The notes under the pieces were generated by a model. The model ran no database searches, was not told the DNA's origin, and saw only the letters and a program-made list of their open reading frames with translations. 64,000 nt of DNA from Calliopsis andreniformis (Eukaryota; Arthropoda; Insecta; Hymenoptera; Andrenidae): contig NC_135064.1 of NCBI RefSeq assembly GCF_051401765.1, positions 27,626,001-27,690,000 of the forward strand, given 5' to 3'. Position numbers and translations under genes: made by a program. Shown here piece by piece: positions 1-11,252 of the stretch; the stretch's first letter is position 1, and every line of letters begins with the position of its first letter.

Positions 1-2317
1 CAGCAATAATAAGCCCGGGGGAATGTCATCGTCCCCTTTTGGTTCGAGGGGCCAACGTTTCCTCGTTAGGGTAACTTTACCCGCGGCGTGTTTGTTTTGC
101 CGATGAGAAGCCGCATCCACGTAAAACGAGAATGATATTTACGGCGGAGGTCGCTGCTACAGAGAGCCGAAACGAGGTGCTTTATGATCAAGCTGCGTCT
201 CAGCGGGAGAAAGGGAAGGGCTGGGAAAGGAGAGACGCGTATCCAGTTCGTAATTTGTGCGTACCACCAGCAATTTTGTTCTTGCGCGATGCCTGTTGCT
301 TTAAAACGTTCACAGGATATTCGAGAGATTTCTGTACTCTGACGATCAATCTGATTGGCAGTTCGATCGTGAAAAATTGGAAATCTCCAACGTGCAAAAC
401 TTTTATGACAGGAAGTCTTTTTATTACTTTGGAATGATTCAATATCGTATTTCTTGTAGAACCGATTTAGGCTTCAGAAGTCGTCCACAAAATCTTCGAG
501 CTATACTACTGGCAGTGTAGAATCTCACCCCTGTCGCTGTTCGATATTAACGGTGCACATTATCCACCGACGCAGACGTTTTATTTCCACTTGACCACCT
601 ATATATTCTCCTAAACTGCCCTGCAACTGCCAGCGCTTCGTAGGCAATCCTGTTAGCTGTTGCAAGCAATAACAATCGTTGAGTCGTTCTGTCTCTACCG
701 ATTGTCGATCAGGGAATGTATTGCACCCTTAAATGATCTGGACGTCCACGTGGGCTACAATATTTATCACATGAATTAACCCATGGCATTGATAACGTAG
801 GATTTCTAATAACAACAAAGTAATGTAATTGTATTATACTACGGCTTAGAAGAATATGGCTAGGTAATTAATTTCAGATTTGTGTGAGCTTTTAGGTAGG
901 ATGCTTCGACGTACTTTTTCTAAAGTATTGGAAAGCAGAGACCATAAATTAGGCCATATTTAAAGCTTTTGGAAATTAGTTGCTATACTATATATCCTTA
1001 TAAGTATGATCCTTTTGAGCTGGCCATAATATTCAAGAAAAACCTATACACAATTCATTTTTGATGTCTGACTTTTAATGTTCAGTTCTACTATCAGCTT
1101 CATACCTTAATGCTTTAACGACCTCACTGTATTTCTTCCAGCCAGCACAGGTACTGGCACAGTATGCTAGCTCGTGTTGCGGTGGCGCCTGGTGCGCGCT
1201 ATAGAGGAGCTAAACCGTGCCGCTGGGGTTGTTCGTGTACCCGGTGTGCTTATGGTTATGTAGGCCTACCTCGTGCACCGTTCATCCGCTATCTACGTCA
1301 TGCGAATATTACCGAGGGCCTTTGAGCCGTACTCCCGCATACCGCCAACTATTTGCAACGTTACGTCGCAAATTGGTGAGCGCGCGAGGTTGCTACGGTG
1401 ACTTTGTGCGCGAGATTCCTTGGAAAATCTCCTGGGTCGGACCCTCAGATCTCTTGAAAATCTCCTGCCTGTCGTTCACGGCAGTGGAAGCTTCAAACAC
1501 CCGTAGAGATTGAACTTTATCCCAGCGTGAAGTTAATTCAAATACTTGCAACTTTATTTCAACCCTTAGCGGGTAGGACGAGGTCATTAAAAAGAGAACA
1601 AGATTCGTTTGGAATGAGAAGTTACTCGAAAGTCAGAATGACGTAGACTTCTTTAAATAGAAGTTGAGATATTTTCACAAGACCCAGACCTTTCCTTCGG
1701 CCCTGGAACTTTATATACATATATACATCAGAAACCAATCTGTGATCTCTGTCGCGAGTAGATAGCAATGTGCAGATAAACACGATAGGGATAGACTTTC
1801 AATGAAAATTCCCCGCACTACCCTATCGACAGCTACGTAGGCAACTGATACACATTTGCCGATAAGATTTATCAGAGTTTTCTTGTTAGATGGCGGAATC
1901 CCCCCCCGACAGAAATTCGATCAGGTGCATTTTAATGAACCGTTCTCTGGCCGGCAATAGAGTGATTTAAATGGATCGACCGTCTGTAACACAATTATTC
2001 AAGAGATCGGTCGAGGAGAGCCTCCCCGTAATTTGACGTTCAAAGCGATTCCCAGACACGTGAATTTCGATCGTGCGCGATCAGACGTCCTTAAATTATT
2101 CATCCCTCTTGAGAGCGGCCAGCTCGCCTCTCCCCAAGCCTCGACGAAAGAATAAGTGGAAAAGGCGAACCGCTTCCTTTCGCTCGAAAACTTTTGTATT
2201 ATCTTCTAATGACGTTGTCCCTTTGCTCGTGAACTTTAGTTGGTCGTCTCTGACTTTTATACACGGGGAATCTCTTTCGATGTGAACGTCCTAAATGCTT
2301 CCTACGTCTCTTCTTAT
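1..2317. other. non-coding stretch, nothing recognised
   Basis: I see no exon with paired splice signals and no repeat of note. There is a run of eight C near 1900. A short direct repeat sits at about 1421-1466, where a phrase ending in aaaatctcctg occurs twice. The open frames here (for example 1217-1513) are short, rich in Cys, Trp and Arg, and look like chance frames. Confidence 0.5.
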
Positions 2318-2348
2318 TTAAAAAAAAAAAAAGAAAAGAAAAGAAAAG
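2318..2348 (+). repeat. A-rich simple repeat (AAAAG)n
   Basis: A run of A passes into about four copies of aaaag or aaaga. It is a simple-sequence tract and could also be the decayed A-tail of an old retroposed fragment. No retroposon body is recognisable upstream. Confidence 0.8.
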
Positions 2349-4224
2349 CGCCTTCCATATTAGGCTTAGACGCTATTTCAAGAAAAAGTCCTTCTGAGGG
2401 GATGATGCTACTTCAAGGGGGAAACTTCTGATATCTTCGTTGACATGAAATGACGTTTAAGGGAGGTTTGAAGTAGTATACGTGTACCGAAGTTATATGT
2501 TCTTAAAAAGCAAGGTAAAAGTTCCTGTGAAATCCCTGAGAAACATTCAGTAATATAACGAACTGAAATTGTTGAATTATCTACTATTAAACAAATTAAA
2601 AGCTCCGAGAGTTCATATATAACCCCTTTCGATTTGGGTCAGGAGGTTCTCTCGGTCGAACCGCTTTCACGCGTAAAAATAATAGAACCTGGAAGATTAT
2701 GTAAAATAATGAAAACTCGGACGGGAACTCGGTCGCATTTAGAAGAGTGAACGACGGCCAGAGATACTTTAGCGATCGTGAATGAAGACAGTCGCAGGAA
2801 CTCGAGTTTTCCGTCCCATTTCTGGAGTATTTTCGACTTACGCTGCGTTATAGAGCTCTGGGAGACGGGCTGGGAACGTTCTCGCGAATCTCGGAGAGCG
2901 ATGTTAAGCCGAGAATAAATTTTTAATGGGCCCACCGAGGTTCCGGCTTTATGAAATACTGCCGCGATACATGCGAACGATCGAGACGGAGAATTAAACT
3001 GCCCGATAACGAAACGCAAAGCGTTATCGACCAGCAACGGCACGCTGGAAAACCGAATACCCTTCGAACATTTTAGAAATGGCCGAACCACGAATTTATT
3101 TATAGAGGATATTAAAATTTTGATCATAGTTCATGGTTGATGAATGCGAGTCGAAGTATTTTTCTTAGGTTCAGACTCAGCTCTTAAAAATGCTGAAAAA
3201 GGATAAAATCTTCTTACAGCTTTTGAATCTAAAGTCAATTTAACAAGTACCATAATTTATGTGACTAATTTGTTTTATAAAAATTCTATTGGGTTGAAAT
3301 GTATTAAGGCTAAATAGGAGGAAGAACTTTTTTCTTTCTCGCGATAATAACTAGAAGAAAAGATACATATTAGTGAAGAAGCTTGAAATAAAAATTCTGA
3401 ATTCGAAGAATTTTTCTGTGCTCCTTCCGAATATTTAAAGACAGGAAACAGAAGAAACTTGAATATCCAGTACACACAATGCCCCTTATTATCGTCGCAA
3501 GCGTTCGACAAAACACCGAAGGAAATACGAACGCTTTTCCCGCAAACACGTTTACTCCATCAATATTTGCTTCAGCGAATCGCTTCAACGTCACTCGACC
3601 GAGCGTCGAGCGCAACGCACGCAAGAGCAGCGGCCGGTAATTAACGCACCAAGTTCCACCGCGATTCGCCATTGTACCTATACCTGACCGCGTCAAATTA
3701 ATAGTTCGCGGCGTCTATGCAAACGCGACGCGGAAAATCAACACTTACAATGCCGTGCGCGCGGGAAGCTATACATTATCCAGCGCGTTATCGCCGCCAG
3801 CGGCGCTGCCTCGCGGAGGTCAATATTTTCCATACGAAGAGCGGCGAGGCGTGATGTGGCAAACCGTTCCTGGTGTAATGAGCTGACAATGTGATGTCCG
3901 AAGTGAGCTCGGAGACAGGACCCCTCGACTGGACGTCAATATATTGATGACTCTGCGAACGGAGATTAAGAGAGACGCCATCTATGCATAGGGTGGTACT
4001 GAAATAAATCCTCCCACCTTGGCAACAGTTTCTAGTATTTCTAAAGACGAAGAAAAGTCACGTGAACGTAGGTTCGGAAACGCTTCCTGAAATATAAACA
4101 CAGTTTACGTTCATCGAAATATTTCATGGGTGCACAGGCTGTCTGACCAGAGACGTCTGAAACGTGACGGAGTGATTCTACTTGGAAAAATAGGATGAAA
4201 ATTAAGAATGATGGAATAGTGCCT
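2349..4224. other. non-coding stretch, nothing recognised
   Basis: The longest frame here is a 162-codon minus frame at 2639-3127 with no recognisable domain. A GC-rich patch with many CpG lies at about 3700-3850. No feature is supported. Confidence 0.5.
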
Positions 4225-4474
4225 CAGAGTTGTTAATTATTGAAGATACATTTAAAGTTTGGGTGAAATGTGTCTAACTTGAGGCTTACTTTACTGCTGG
4301 CCAACTGTAGCCAGGTCAGACGCAGCGGTGCTAATAGAATAAGTCAAGTCAGACATATTTCACGCGCAGTTTAGGTGCACTTTCAACATTTAATAACTCG
4401 CGAACGATGCCTCAAGCACAATTTCTTCATTCTTGCTTTTTGTCTTATTATAGCTTATAGAGTTTCCTTAACAG
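4225..4474 (+). mobile_element. decayed relative of the 33.2 kb MITE
   Basis: This segment aligns by eye, in the same orientation and order, with the interior of the TA-flanked element at 33222-33585. Matching phrases come in sequence: an AT-rich lead (cag..tta.ta..tg.tgaaga), then aaatgtgtct.actt, then a block ending aggtcagac.cag, then tagaataagt followed by caagtcagac, then caatttc followed by an AT-rich tail. The terminal inverted repeats of the intact element are not recognisable here, so this is an old, end-eroded or rearranged copy. An insertion-like block at 4375-4402 is absent from the intact copy but recurs at 32507-32537. It has no coding capacity. Confidence 0.6.
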
Positions 4475-4633
4475 TTTTGAAACCTCTCATCGACATGTAT
4501 ATCCATGAAATATTTCAATGACTTTCTGACTAATACATATTTATACGACCTTTCTCAATCCTTAGAAACAATAGAATATCCGATCAGGTAGGATCACCTA
4601 TTTTGTTGTCACCCCATACATCGAGGGCCTTGG

Positions 4634-4653
4634 GATGGCCACACGTGGTCATC
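4634..4653. repeat. 20 bp near-perfect palindrome with E-box CACGTG
   Basis: Nine-base arms (gatggccac and gtggtcatc) pair with one G-T wobble around a two-base centre. The sequence includes CACGTG at 4642-4647, the core bHLH E-box. Such boxes occur often by chance. The surrounding arms make the site slightly unusual, but function is unproven. Confidence 0.45.
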
Positions 4654-5677
4654 ACCAACAGAATCTGCCTGTAACGCAGTGACGGAACGTTATTAAAGCT
4701 TTACTATGGCCCTTCAACCAACCAGGAGATCGTAAAAGGTATTCCGATCCGTGATATAAGACGTGGCAGCGCGACAATGCAGGGTTTTACGAACACTGCT
4801 GCCATCGTAACAGGACTGCCAATCGACGGTAACGCGATACGCCACTTACGCCTTAACGGAACGTAACGGCGATACCTAATAAAATGTCGCTGGATTATTT
4901 TTCACTGGTGGCACTGAAGAGAGCCCCTGAATCGACGTTACCATTAACGCAACATAATCCGCGGGGCTGGACATCGCTCGTTCAGGGGAGCCGACCGTGA
5001 AAGAACCCACAGAGAAGAGCACCATCAATGGTACTCCCCCTCGAATAGATTCTCGGCTCGCGTTGCGCGGTCCGAAATCGATGCCGTTTCAACGATCCAC
5101 CGTTCATCAATTATCGCTGCTGCGCTCGAGATAGACGGACTGAACCGAGGGTTAATTAACCGCGCGATTTTAAGGCGGCGCGCCGTCTGCGGCGTGGGAA
5201 TTGAGTGTTCCTAGGGCTTGCAAGAAGCGTTCCGTGTGAGTTTAGAAACGCGTCGAATCGATCCTCGCAGCCGAATGGGGTGGTTGATCGAGACTGTAGG
5301 TGGCCAAGTGATCCCTGACAGCTATAGTCAGACTGTATTCAATGAGTTGCTCAAGGTTATATAAAGCAGTCTTTCTAGAAGGAGAAAGTCAGAAACTTTA
5401 GACATTCTGTCTGTTAACCTGTAAACGTACATCTAGATAGTAAATGTTCCTCAAGAAGACCCTCCTTTCTAGATAAGAAGCTTGATCAGAGATTACCAAA
5501 TGAGTACACTGAACCGATTCTTCGATGACCTTGAGAAACCACATGCCTTCGAGTAGACTATACCTTGAAGCTCGTGTCGTTTCGCGCCCGATATGTCGTG
5601 TCTTTCTCGATACGCTCGAAGTGTGGTTACGTGACACTGTGCCGCTGCGAGTCGAGTCTAGTCGAGCAACGGTGGTC
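4654..5677. other. non-coding stretch, nothing recognised
   Basis: Mixed composition, with a CpG-rich patch at about 5040-5200. No splice-flanked open frame or repeat is recognised. A 188-codon minus frame begins inside this stretch (5398-5964) but is low-complexity, lacks any domain, and owes its length to the neighbouring G-rich tract. Confidence 0.5.
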
Positions 5678-5759
5678 GGGGACGGGGAAAGGGGACTGTA
5701 TGCGAGAGGAAATGGGAGAATAGGGATGAAAATGGGGGACGTGGATGTGGGATCGAGGG
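5678..5759 (+). other. G-run tract with G-quadruplex potential
   Basis: Three GGGG runs are packed into 17 bases (5678-5694, spacers ac and aaa). They are followed by further G-runs at about 5714, 5723, 5734, 5749 and 5757 with short spacers. The plus strand is strongly G-rich here and the minus strand correspondingly C-rich. It explains the long stop-free frames on both strands. Confidence 0.5.
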
Positions 5760-7820
5760 TGAGCTGGCCAGATCCAGGCCTGGAGGGAGCGGTAATCGGC
5801 AGCAAGTGAATTGGAACAAATGCAGACAGACGTGAGGTGGGCTGCTGGCTCGCTTGATACCACAACCAAGAAATATAGTATAAACCGAGCGCTGGTATTA
5901 ATTGAGTTCGCCCCCTTCCGCCTATGTACCTGCCTCTACTTCCCCCCTGGCCCCAAGCTGCCATTTTCCTCGTCTATTTTGTCCGGCTTCAAGACGAATC
6001 GATGAAACGCTGGAAATGGGAAGTGCAGGCCCCAAGATCCACCGAGAACCTCTGGGGGCTGCCCACACTACACTCAACGTTTGCTAGTCTCGAAGCTCAG
6101 AGAATGTCCTGAAAACTAAATGCACTACCTTCTTCGCTGTTAGAAACTGATGTACAAGGTTTGAGATGAGTTAGTTGGTAAGTACCTAGAAGGGATGCTT
6201 ATCTACAATTAGGAACCAATGAATTTGGTCCTAGGTACCATGGAGTAAGGACGCTTCTCCACTCCAACTGTACAATGAGATTTCGTGTTATAACTTCTAG
6301 AACTGAGTACAAGCTCAACTACTTCCACATGTGTTTGCCTAATAAGGCAACTCTGAAGTCCTCAAAGTGTCCCAAAGGTAACACAGAACCCACAGGAATC
6401 GTCAATTTCTAAATGCACAACAAATTATTTCACATTCTTTAGTGTCAGATGAATGGAATCCCTCTAAAGCTCAAGAACTATGGAATTCTTCATTTCAATC
6501 AATTTTTCTATTCACCTTCACGTGCACAAACTAACGCGACACTCTCCCAGCAAAGTCACGGGTATGTAGATTTAATCAGGATCATCGACCGTATCCGAGG
6601 TCAAATAATGGTTGTCGAAACGCGGCAGGCCTGATACTAAGCTATTATTTGCGCAAGTAGTAATCCAAATAAGCCGTCAATGGTAACGCAGTTATGCGGC
6701 GTGCGATATTTATACGGGTAGCCGCGAACGAGTCGTATAATCGATACAGGGGGATGGGCGACGCGATTATTCGCAGACCCACAGCGTCGCGCTCGTGGAA
6801 ATATTATTTTTAAGGCTTTGTTTACTCGAGCGCGTCGCGACGCCAAGAAAGAAGGCGTCCGAGCCCTCTCCCGTCCGCAATCTGGATTCCACCGCCGAAC
6901 TTAATATCCGGCCGCGCTCGTAGACGACGCGAGGAAGTAAAACTAATTTCGTAAATCCTTTAATCTACGCGTTTGCCGGCGAGTCGAAGGAGGATTAAGA
7001 GGGTGGCGGGTTGAATGGGCGAACCACGAGAGCGTTTGATGGAATATGATGAACGAGCCACCCTGAACTTTATTATTGGCCAGGGGAGATATCGAAGTCG
7101 GCAGAAACAAAAAGGAAAGTTGCCAACAGCTCGTGTATCGTTAAATCGTTCAACGTTACGTCGATGGACAGAGTTCTCTCGAGAATACGCGACTATTTCT
7201 TCTTGTTTGTTACGCGCGGTGACTGAGGGCCGTGATGCCACAGCAGCAATTTAATTGTCGTAATTCCAAGTGCGCGAGTTCCTCATTAAGTCGCTCGTTA
7301 AAGTTCGCTCGACCAGGGCTGATGGCCGATCGAAGGGCCATCCAATCAGGGCTTCGCCTTAGAAATCGAATCGTTACATTAATTCGTTTTGCCAGAGCAG
7401 GGCAAGGCTAGGCGGACTGCCAGCGAAGCTTCTACTTAACGAAGTTAATCATTGCGTTGGCATGCACTTACAGGGAACCACTGTTTCGTAGACATTTATC
7501 ATTACGACAGATGACACCTACGAAATTGTGTTTACGCTTCTGCTGATCAAGATGCAAACAAATCTCTCCTTAACACCATCTAATCCCCACTTTGTAAGAA
7601 ATCAAACCAATAAGCTGTTCCACCCTGGAATACATCATTCCTCAGCCCCGCAACAAATTACCATTTCACCCTCCCAGACGCGATAGCCGACTTCTATCAA
7701 GCCGTATTCTTTCCCCTGGAAACATGATTTAATCTAGCGCGGAAAGTTTCCCTCGTACGTCTAGCGCAAGGTAACAGGCTCTCGATCAAGGCATCGAACA
7801 TCAATTATATCATCACTCAC
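5760..7820. other. intronic or intergenic sequence, nothing recognised
   Basis: No splice-flanked open frame is recognised. If the minus-strand gene at 7821-8066 continues leftwards, this is its next intron. A minus-strand GTAAGT near 7470 was examined, but no compatible open frame precedes it. A short imperfect inverted repeat (aggaacc..ttggtcct type) lies at about 6208-6230. Confidence 0.45.
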
Positions 7821-8066
7821 TTCCATACTGCTGCGCCAACAGCGAGGCGAAGACCTGACCAGGGCTGCGGGCACCTCTGGCACCGGACGAAGCGGACGTT
7901 GCACCGACAGCGTGACGAGAGTTTTCTTCGTCATCGCTGCTTGACTGGGCACTGGGTCCGTAGCCGCGCCTCTCACGCCATTCCAGGGACCGTTGACGGC
8001 GCAGTCCACGGTTCCCGTTTCCGTGACCACGGCCCAGCGTGCCCTCGCCGTCCATCACTGTAGCAT
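7821..8066 (-). CDS. internal exon, Arg/Ser/Gly-rich disordered segment of an unrecognised protein
   Basis: The exon is bounded on the minus strand by a good acceptor (pyrimidine-rich sequence ending tttctgtgacag, AG at 8068-8067) and a strong donor (tatggaa then GTGAGT, GT at 7820-7819). It is 246 nt long. It takes two bases of a split codon at its start and leaves one base at its end. The 81 full codons read in order: a Gly/His/Asn-rich stretch (about residues 6-20), a basic patch RRQRSLEWRERR (22-33) that resembles an Arg-directed kinase or 14-3-3-type site, an acidic Ser patch SSSDDEE (41-47), a small-residue SASSGARGARSP stretch (57-68), and a more hydrophobic end VFASLLAQQYG (71-81). 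This is typical of a linker in a scaffold, channel or signalling protein. I do not recognise the family. No transcript start or stop is visible. Long flanking introns fit a large regulatory or neuronal gene, which is inference only. Confidence 0.62.
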
Positions 8067-9209
8067 CTGTCACAGAAACGAACAATTTGATTACAGGTGG
8101 GCTGGAAAAGGAGTAACTTGAAAGATCTTCTTGGAGAAGCAGCTTGGCAAAATACTTCTGTGTTTGAATATAGAAGTAGGGGGTCTTTGGCTACAAATGA
8201 GGCGAGTTTAAAGGGTGATTATACAGGTTGAGGAATTTCAAGAGTGGAGATCAGAATTAGTATTTCTTGAGAATTAATGGTTCACTGAGAACTAAAATTG
8301 GAGTGACCATAAAAGTACAGGTTACCTCTTTGAGAGGAAAAACGAATCAGCTAATACCGAAAATGATATAGCGAAACCGAAGTTACGATCGATGACCATT
8401 GTGAAGAGCGAACGCAAATTAAATTCGTGAATATTTGGTACTGGTGGGATCCGAATGCTACATTGAGACAATGACCGACATTTAAAATAAATGACAGTTT
8501 CATAAAAGTGATCGTTATAATTCGTTTATTTGGGATGTAATTATTGCTAGGAAATATCCTGGTGAACTGACGTGCTCTTTAAATAATATGGAAACGTCGA
8601 CTGTGATTCGTCAAAAAATAATTGGAATGACATCAAGCTTTCACGAGTGACATACGAATTATATTCTCCATCGAATCGACATGAAGCGTCGTGTTATAAA
8701 AATTCACAATAATTAGCAGAGAAGATAACGGTATCATTTCTTCTATGGGAATTAAATTTTCGGAAATGACTGCTACTTCCTTACAATGTATTGTTATTAT
8801 TCAATAAATGCTGTTTTAGGGGGCGTACTTTGTTTATAAAAAAGACTAGACAATACCTGTGGGGTGAACGAAACCCGATAACGCTGCAACATCAAACAAC
8901 GACGGCTCATTAAGCATTCACGGCCGGCGATGAGAGTCATTGGAGGTCGAATGAAAGCGAATTGCGCGGCCGACACTCACCGATATCGAATGCGGATAAT
9001 TCGCGTATCGACGCTGCCAGACGTGTTTACGTCTAGACCACAGTCTCTCTTTGGGTGTATCACTAGGAATTTCGATCTATGAAAGAGATAATGGATATTC
9101 ATGGATTTATCTAAATATCGGTTTTCAGTCAACGGATGTGAACGATTATTTACTTCTATAATCCAAAATTTCACTTCTAAGCGAACCTAATCACCCACTA
9201 CATCCATAC
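8067..9209 (-). other. intron-like sequence between the two minus-strand exon candidates
   Basis: AT-rich and without a convincing exon. A minus-strand donor-like GTGAGTGTC lies at about 8984-8976, preceded by a short frame reading SIRELSAFDI then G. That frame would also be phase-compatible with the exon at 7821-8066, but a stop upstream limits it to a very small exon with a weak acceptor. Confidence 0.4.
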
Positions 9210-9322
9210 CATATAAACTATCAAGTCTGTCTCTTAGATAGTACTCGATTGTCATTGTATTTTTCGGGTCCAGGTAAAGTCGTTCATACGAGAGAAACAT
9301 ACTCTGCTCCAGCAAGTACGAT
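9210..9322 (-). CDS. candidate internal exon, unrecognised
   Basis: The minus strand has a fair acceptor (gtatttatttcacgttgtag, AG at 9324-9323) and a donor GTATGG (GT at 9209-9208) around 113 nt of open frame. The peptide runs SYLLEQSMFLSYERLYLDPK and continues NTMTIEYYLRDRLDSLY. It is amphipathic, without low complexity, and its codons are less AT-rich than the flanks. The exon would begin with the third base of a codon and end with one base (G). That joins in frame to the AT that starts the exon at 7821-8066, giving a GAT codon. The frame also stays open beyond both proposed sites (9187-9450), so a chance open frame is a real alternative. I do not recognise the protein. Confidence 0.3.
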
Positions 9323-10748
9323 CTACAACGTGAAATAAATACAAGAATTTTGATAACTCGAAAATTTGAAAACTTCTCTATTAGTGGAGACCTCTGTATT
9401 AGAATTTCAATACAATGAAGCAGTTTTATAGCTCTATTAATATTTGCCATGGAACATGCCGAGTTCAGAGTATTCGATTACTCGACTCCGAAGTCATCAG
9501 AGAGGACGGAGTCTCCTAAGATCGATAACATCTTGAGCCTATACGGGATCGGATAATCGAGTGGCGGATACCTCTCGAAATTCCCATGGAGACGTCCTCG
9601 CAGTGAGTAGCTCTCCGTTGATTGCGGGGACAGCTGATTGATGCTCGGGGATACGATCCAAACGACCGATCGACCACCTTAAGATCACTTCCTGCTCCTT
9701 GGACTATGAAATTTCGGGTCGAGATCGCCACTAAGAACAGACCAACCACGCCTCCTCAACAACGACCACCAGAGTAGTGTTCGGATCACCCTCTGTTAGA
9801 ACCATTCAACAGTTCAATTTATATTAGGTGGTAGTTGCTTTAATTACTTACGAAAGCTTTTCCCAGAACCTCCAAGAATATTAATAAAGCTCAAAACGTA
9901 CATGCACCTCAAACACCCAAATTGAAATCGAGTCATCACTTTTTATCAAACACAAAATTCTTTAACGAAAGCAAAAACGGTTTACCATCACGATCCAGTG
10001 ACCTCTCTGATATGTTACGTGCCCCAGAAACGGTCGTTTCAATTTCAAGCACTGAGAGAGCGAATAAATATTCAGGGCGATGGAAGGTTCGTTTAAAAAT
10101 ACTCGAACCGCATCGAACGACATTAGCGGCGCAGCCGAGGGAACGTTGCAACGTTGAAATTAAGAGCAACCGAATTTCCCATTTGGTGGAGCTTTATCAA
10201 AACGCAGGGCAGGGCAATACTCGCTGAAACGATTTATGTTTGACGAGCGTCACGATCCAACGCGAACGCAATGAAATTCGTGGCGATATAGGCCGCTGTG
10301 TCGATGTTGACCGTTAATAAATTTCAATGCGCGGGATAGTCGACGAGGGATAAGCGGTCTCTGGAAACGTGCCCTTATGCATCGCCGGGCACCTCCAAGA
10401 GCCACTTTTCTCACTTGCCTCAATGGCGGCTAACAGGTCGCATCCTCTACGGACGAGAGGGTGCTCTACGATGTTTTGTTTCGTCGGGGCTCTTCAGCGC
10501 CTCCTTCGTTCGCGTGCAAGCAAGTCGAGGACGTGGGAGACTTGTCAAACCGTAAGTGAATCGGGAAACTCGGGGCACAGACGAGTTAACGAAGAACTTG
10601 CTGTCCCACTCGAACCCTTGAGAACCAGGGCTACTAAATTAAGGTTTGGTATTTATTTCTTACGAGGAATTGCAAGACATTTTATGAATATTGTTGTACT
10701 GCGTAAAATGGTAACTTTGGGTACAATTTCTCTACCCTAGGTTCGGTA
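9323..10748. other. non-coding stretch with one open plus-strand segment
   Basis: Mostly unremarkable. At 9634-9777 on the plus strand, 47 codons stay open after a cag and end in TAG (see findings). A 101-codon plus frame at 9922-10227 begins with TTG and has no recognisable domain. Confidence 0.35.
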
Positions 10749-10803
10749 CAGTAGAACCTCCCATACTCGAACCCTTAATAACTGAATACTCCATTATTCG
10801 AAG
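10749..10803 (+). mobile_element. possible end of a pogo/Tigger-type element
   Basis: The sequence cagtagaacctc follows a TA dinucleotide and is trailed by atactcgaac and cattattcgaag. This resembles the terminal inverted repeat style of pogo/Tigger elements, which carry a CAGT-gaacctc-ttcgaac motif next to a TA target. No matching inverted end was found nearby, so this is at most a solo, decayed terminus. The phrase actcgaaccctt also occurs about 155 bp upstream near 10609. Confidence 0.25.
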
Positions 10804-11180
10804 ATTCTGTTCTGTTACATCTGTTAATGGCAAGAATTTATAATAAAATTGTATTAACTATTACTGCTAAATAAAATTCGAACCAAGTCAGATATTGATT
10901 TTTCTAGCAACTCGCAGATGTAAGGGACGAATTGCGCATCAGAAACGAGATGATTATATCGCGAATAGGATGGTTTATGGCACACCGTTTACGATCACGT
11001 ACCGACCCCTATTGTTCGTTTCACGTATTAAGAACAGCATCCACCCTTTTAATAGAACAGTTCTATAAGAACCTATAAACGCGGAGTACCGAACCGTAGG
11101 GTACTCTTATTGCTATAACTTCTAACACGTGGCATTAACGGCCGATAATATGACAGTCTTGTACAATATAAAAACTTTCA
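10804..11180. other. AT-rich non-coding stretch
   Basis: Nothing coding or repeated is recognised. A TATAAAA-like run (about 11167-11173) lies just before the nested inverted repeat, but no transcript start can be argued from it. Confidence 0.45.
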
Positions 11181-11252
11181 CGTGGAAGAAAGGCCGTCGC
11201 AAGGTAGTGACTATACGGCACGGTGCTTGACATTACCGTGCATTCTTCCACG
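11181..11252. repeat. nested perfect inverted repeat (cruciform-prone)
   Basis: The outer arms cgtggaagaa (11181-11190) and ttcttccacg (11243-11252) are perfect 10 bp complements. Inside them gcacggt (11218-11224) pairs perfectly with accgtgc (11235-11241) around a 10-base loop. Transcribed RNA from either strand could fold into a stem with a large asymmetric internal loop. This could be a small structured RNA, a protein-binding palindrome or a decayed transposon end. No flanking target duplication is seen. Confidence 0.6.

Noticed and set aside
2639..3127. 162-codon minus-strand frame
   Set aside because: Looked protein-like at first, but no family, splice sites or periodicity could be argued.
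5398..5964. 188-codon minus-strand frame
   Set aside because: Its length comes from the opposite G-run tract, and the peptide is Ser/Pro/Thr low complexity.
6116..6130. Partial likeness to the start of miR-277 (taaatgcacta)
   Set aside because: The match stops after the seed region and no hairpin partner is present.
7470..7520. Minus-strand GTAAGT that could end the next exon of the 7821-8066 gene
   Set aside because: All phase-compatible readings from nearby acceptors hit a stop within three codons.
8976..9030. Strong minus-strand GTGAGT donor with a short frame SIRELSAFDI
   Set aside because: A stop lies just upstream, so the exon would be only about 30 nt with a poor acceptor. It was kept as an alternative to the 9210-9322 exon but not called.
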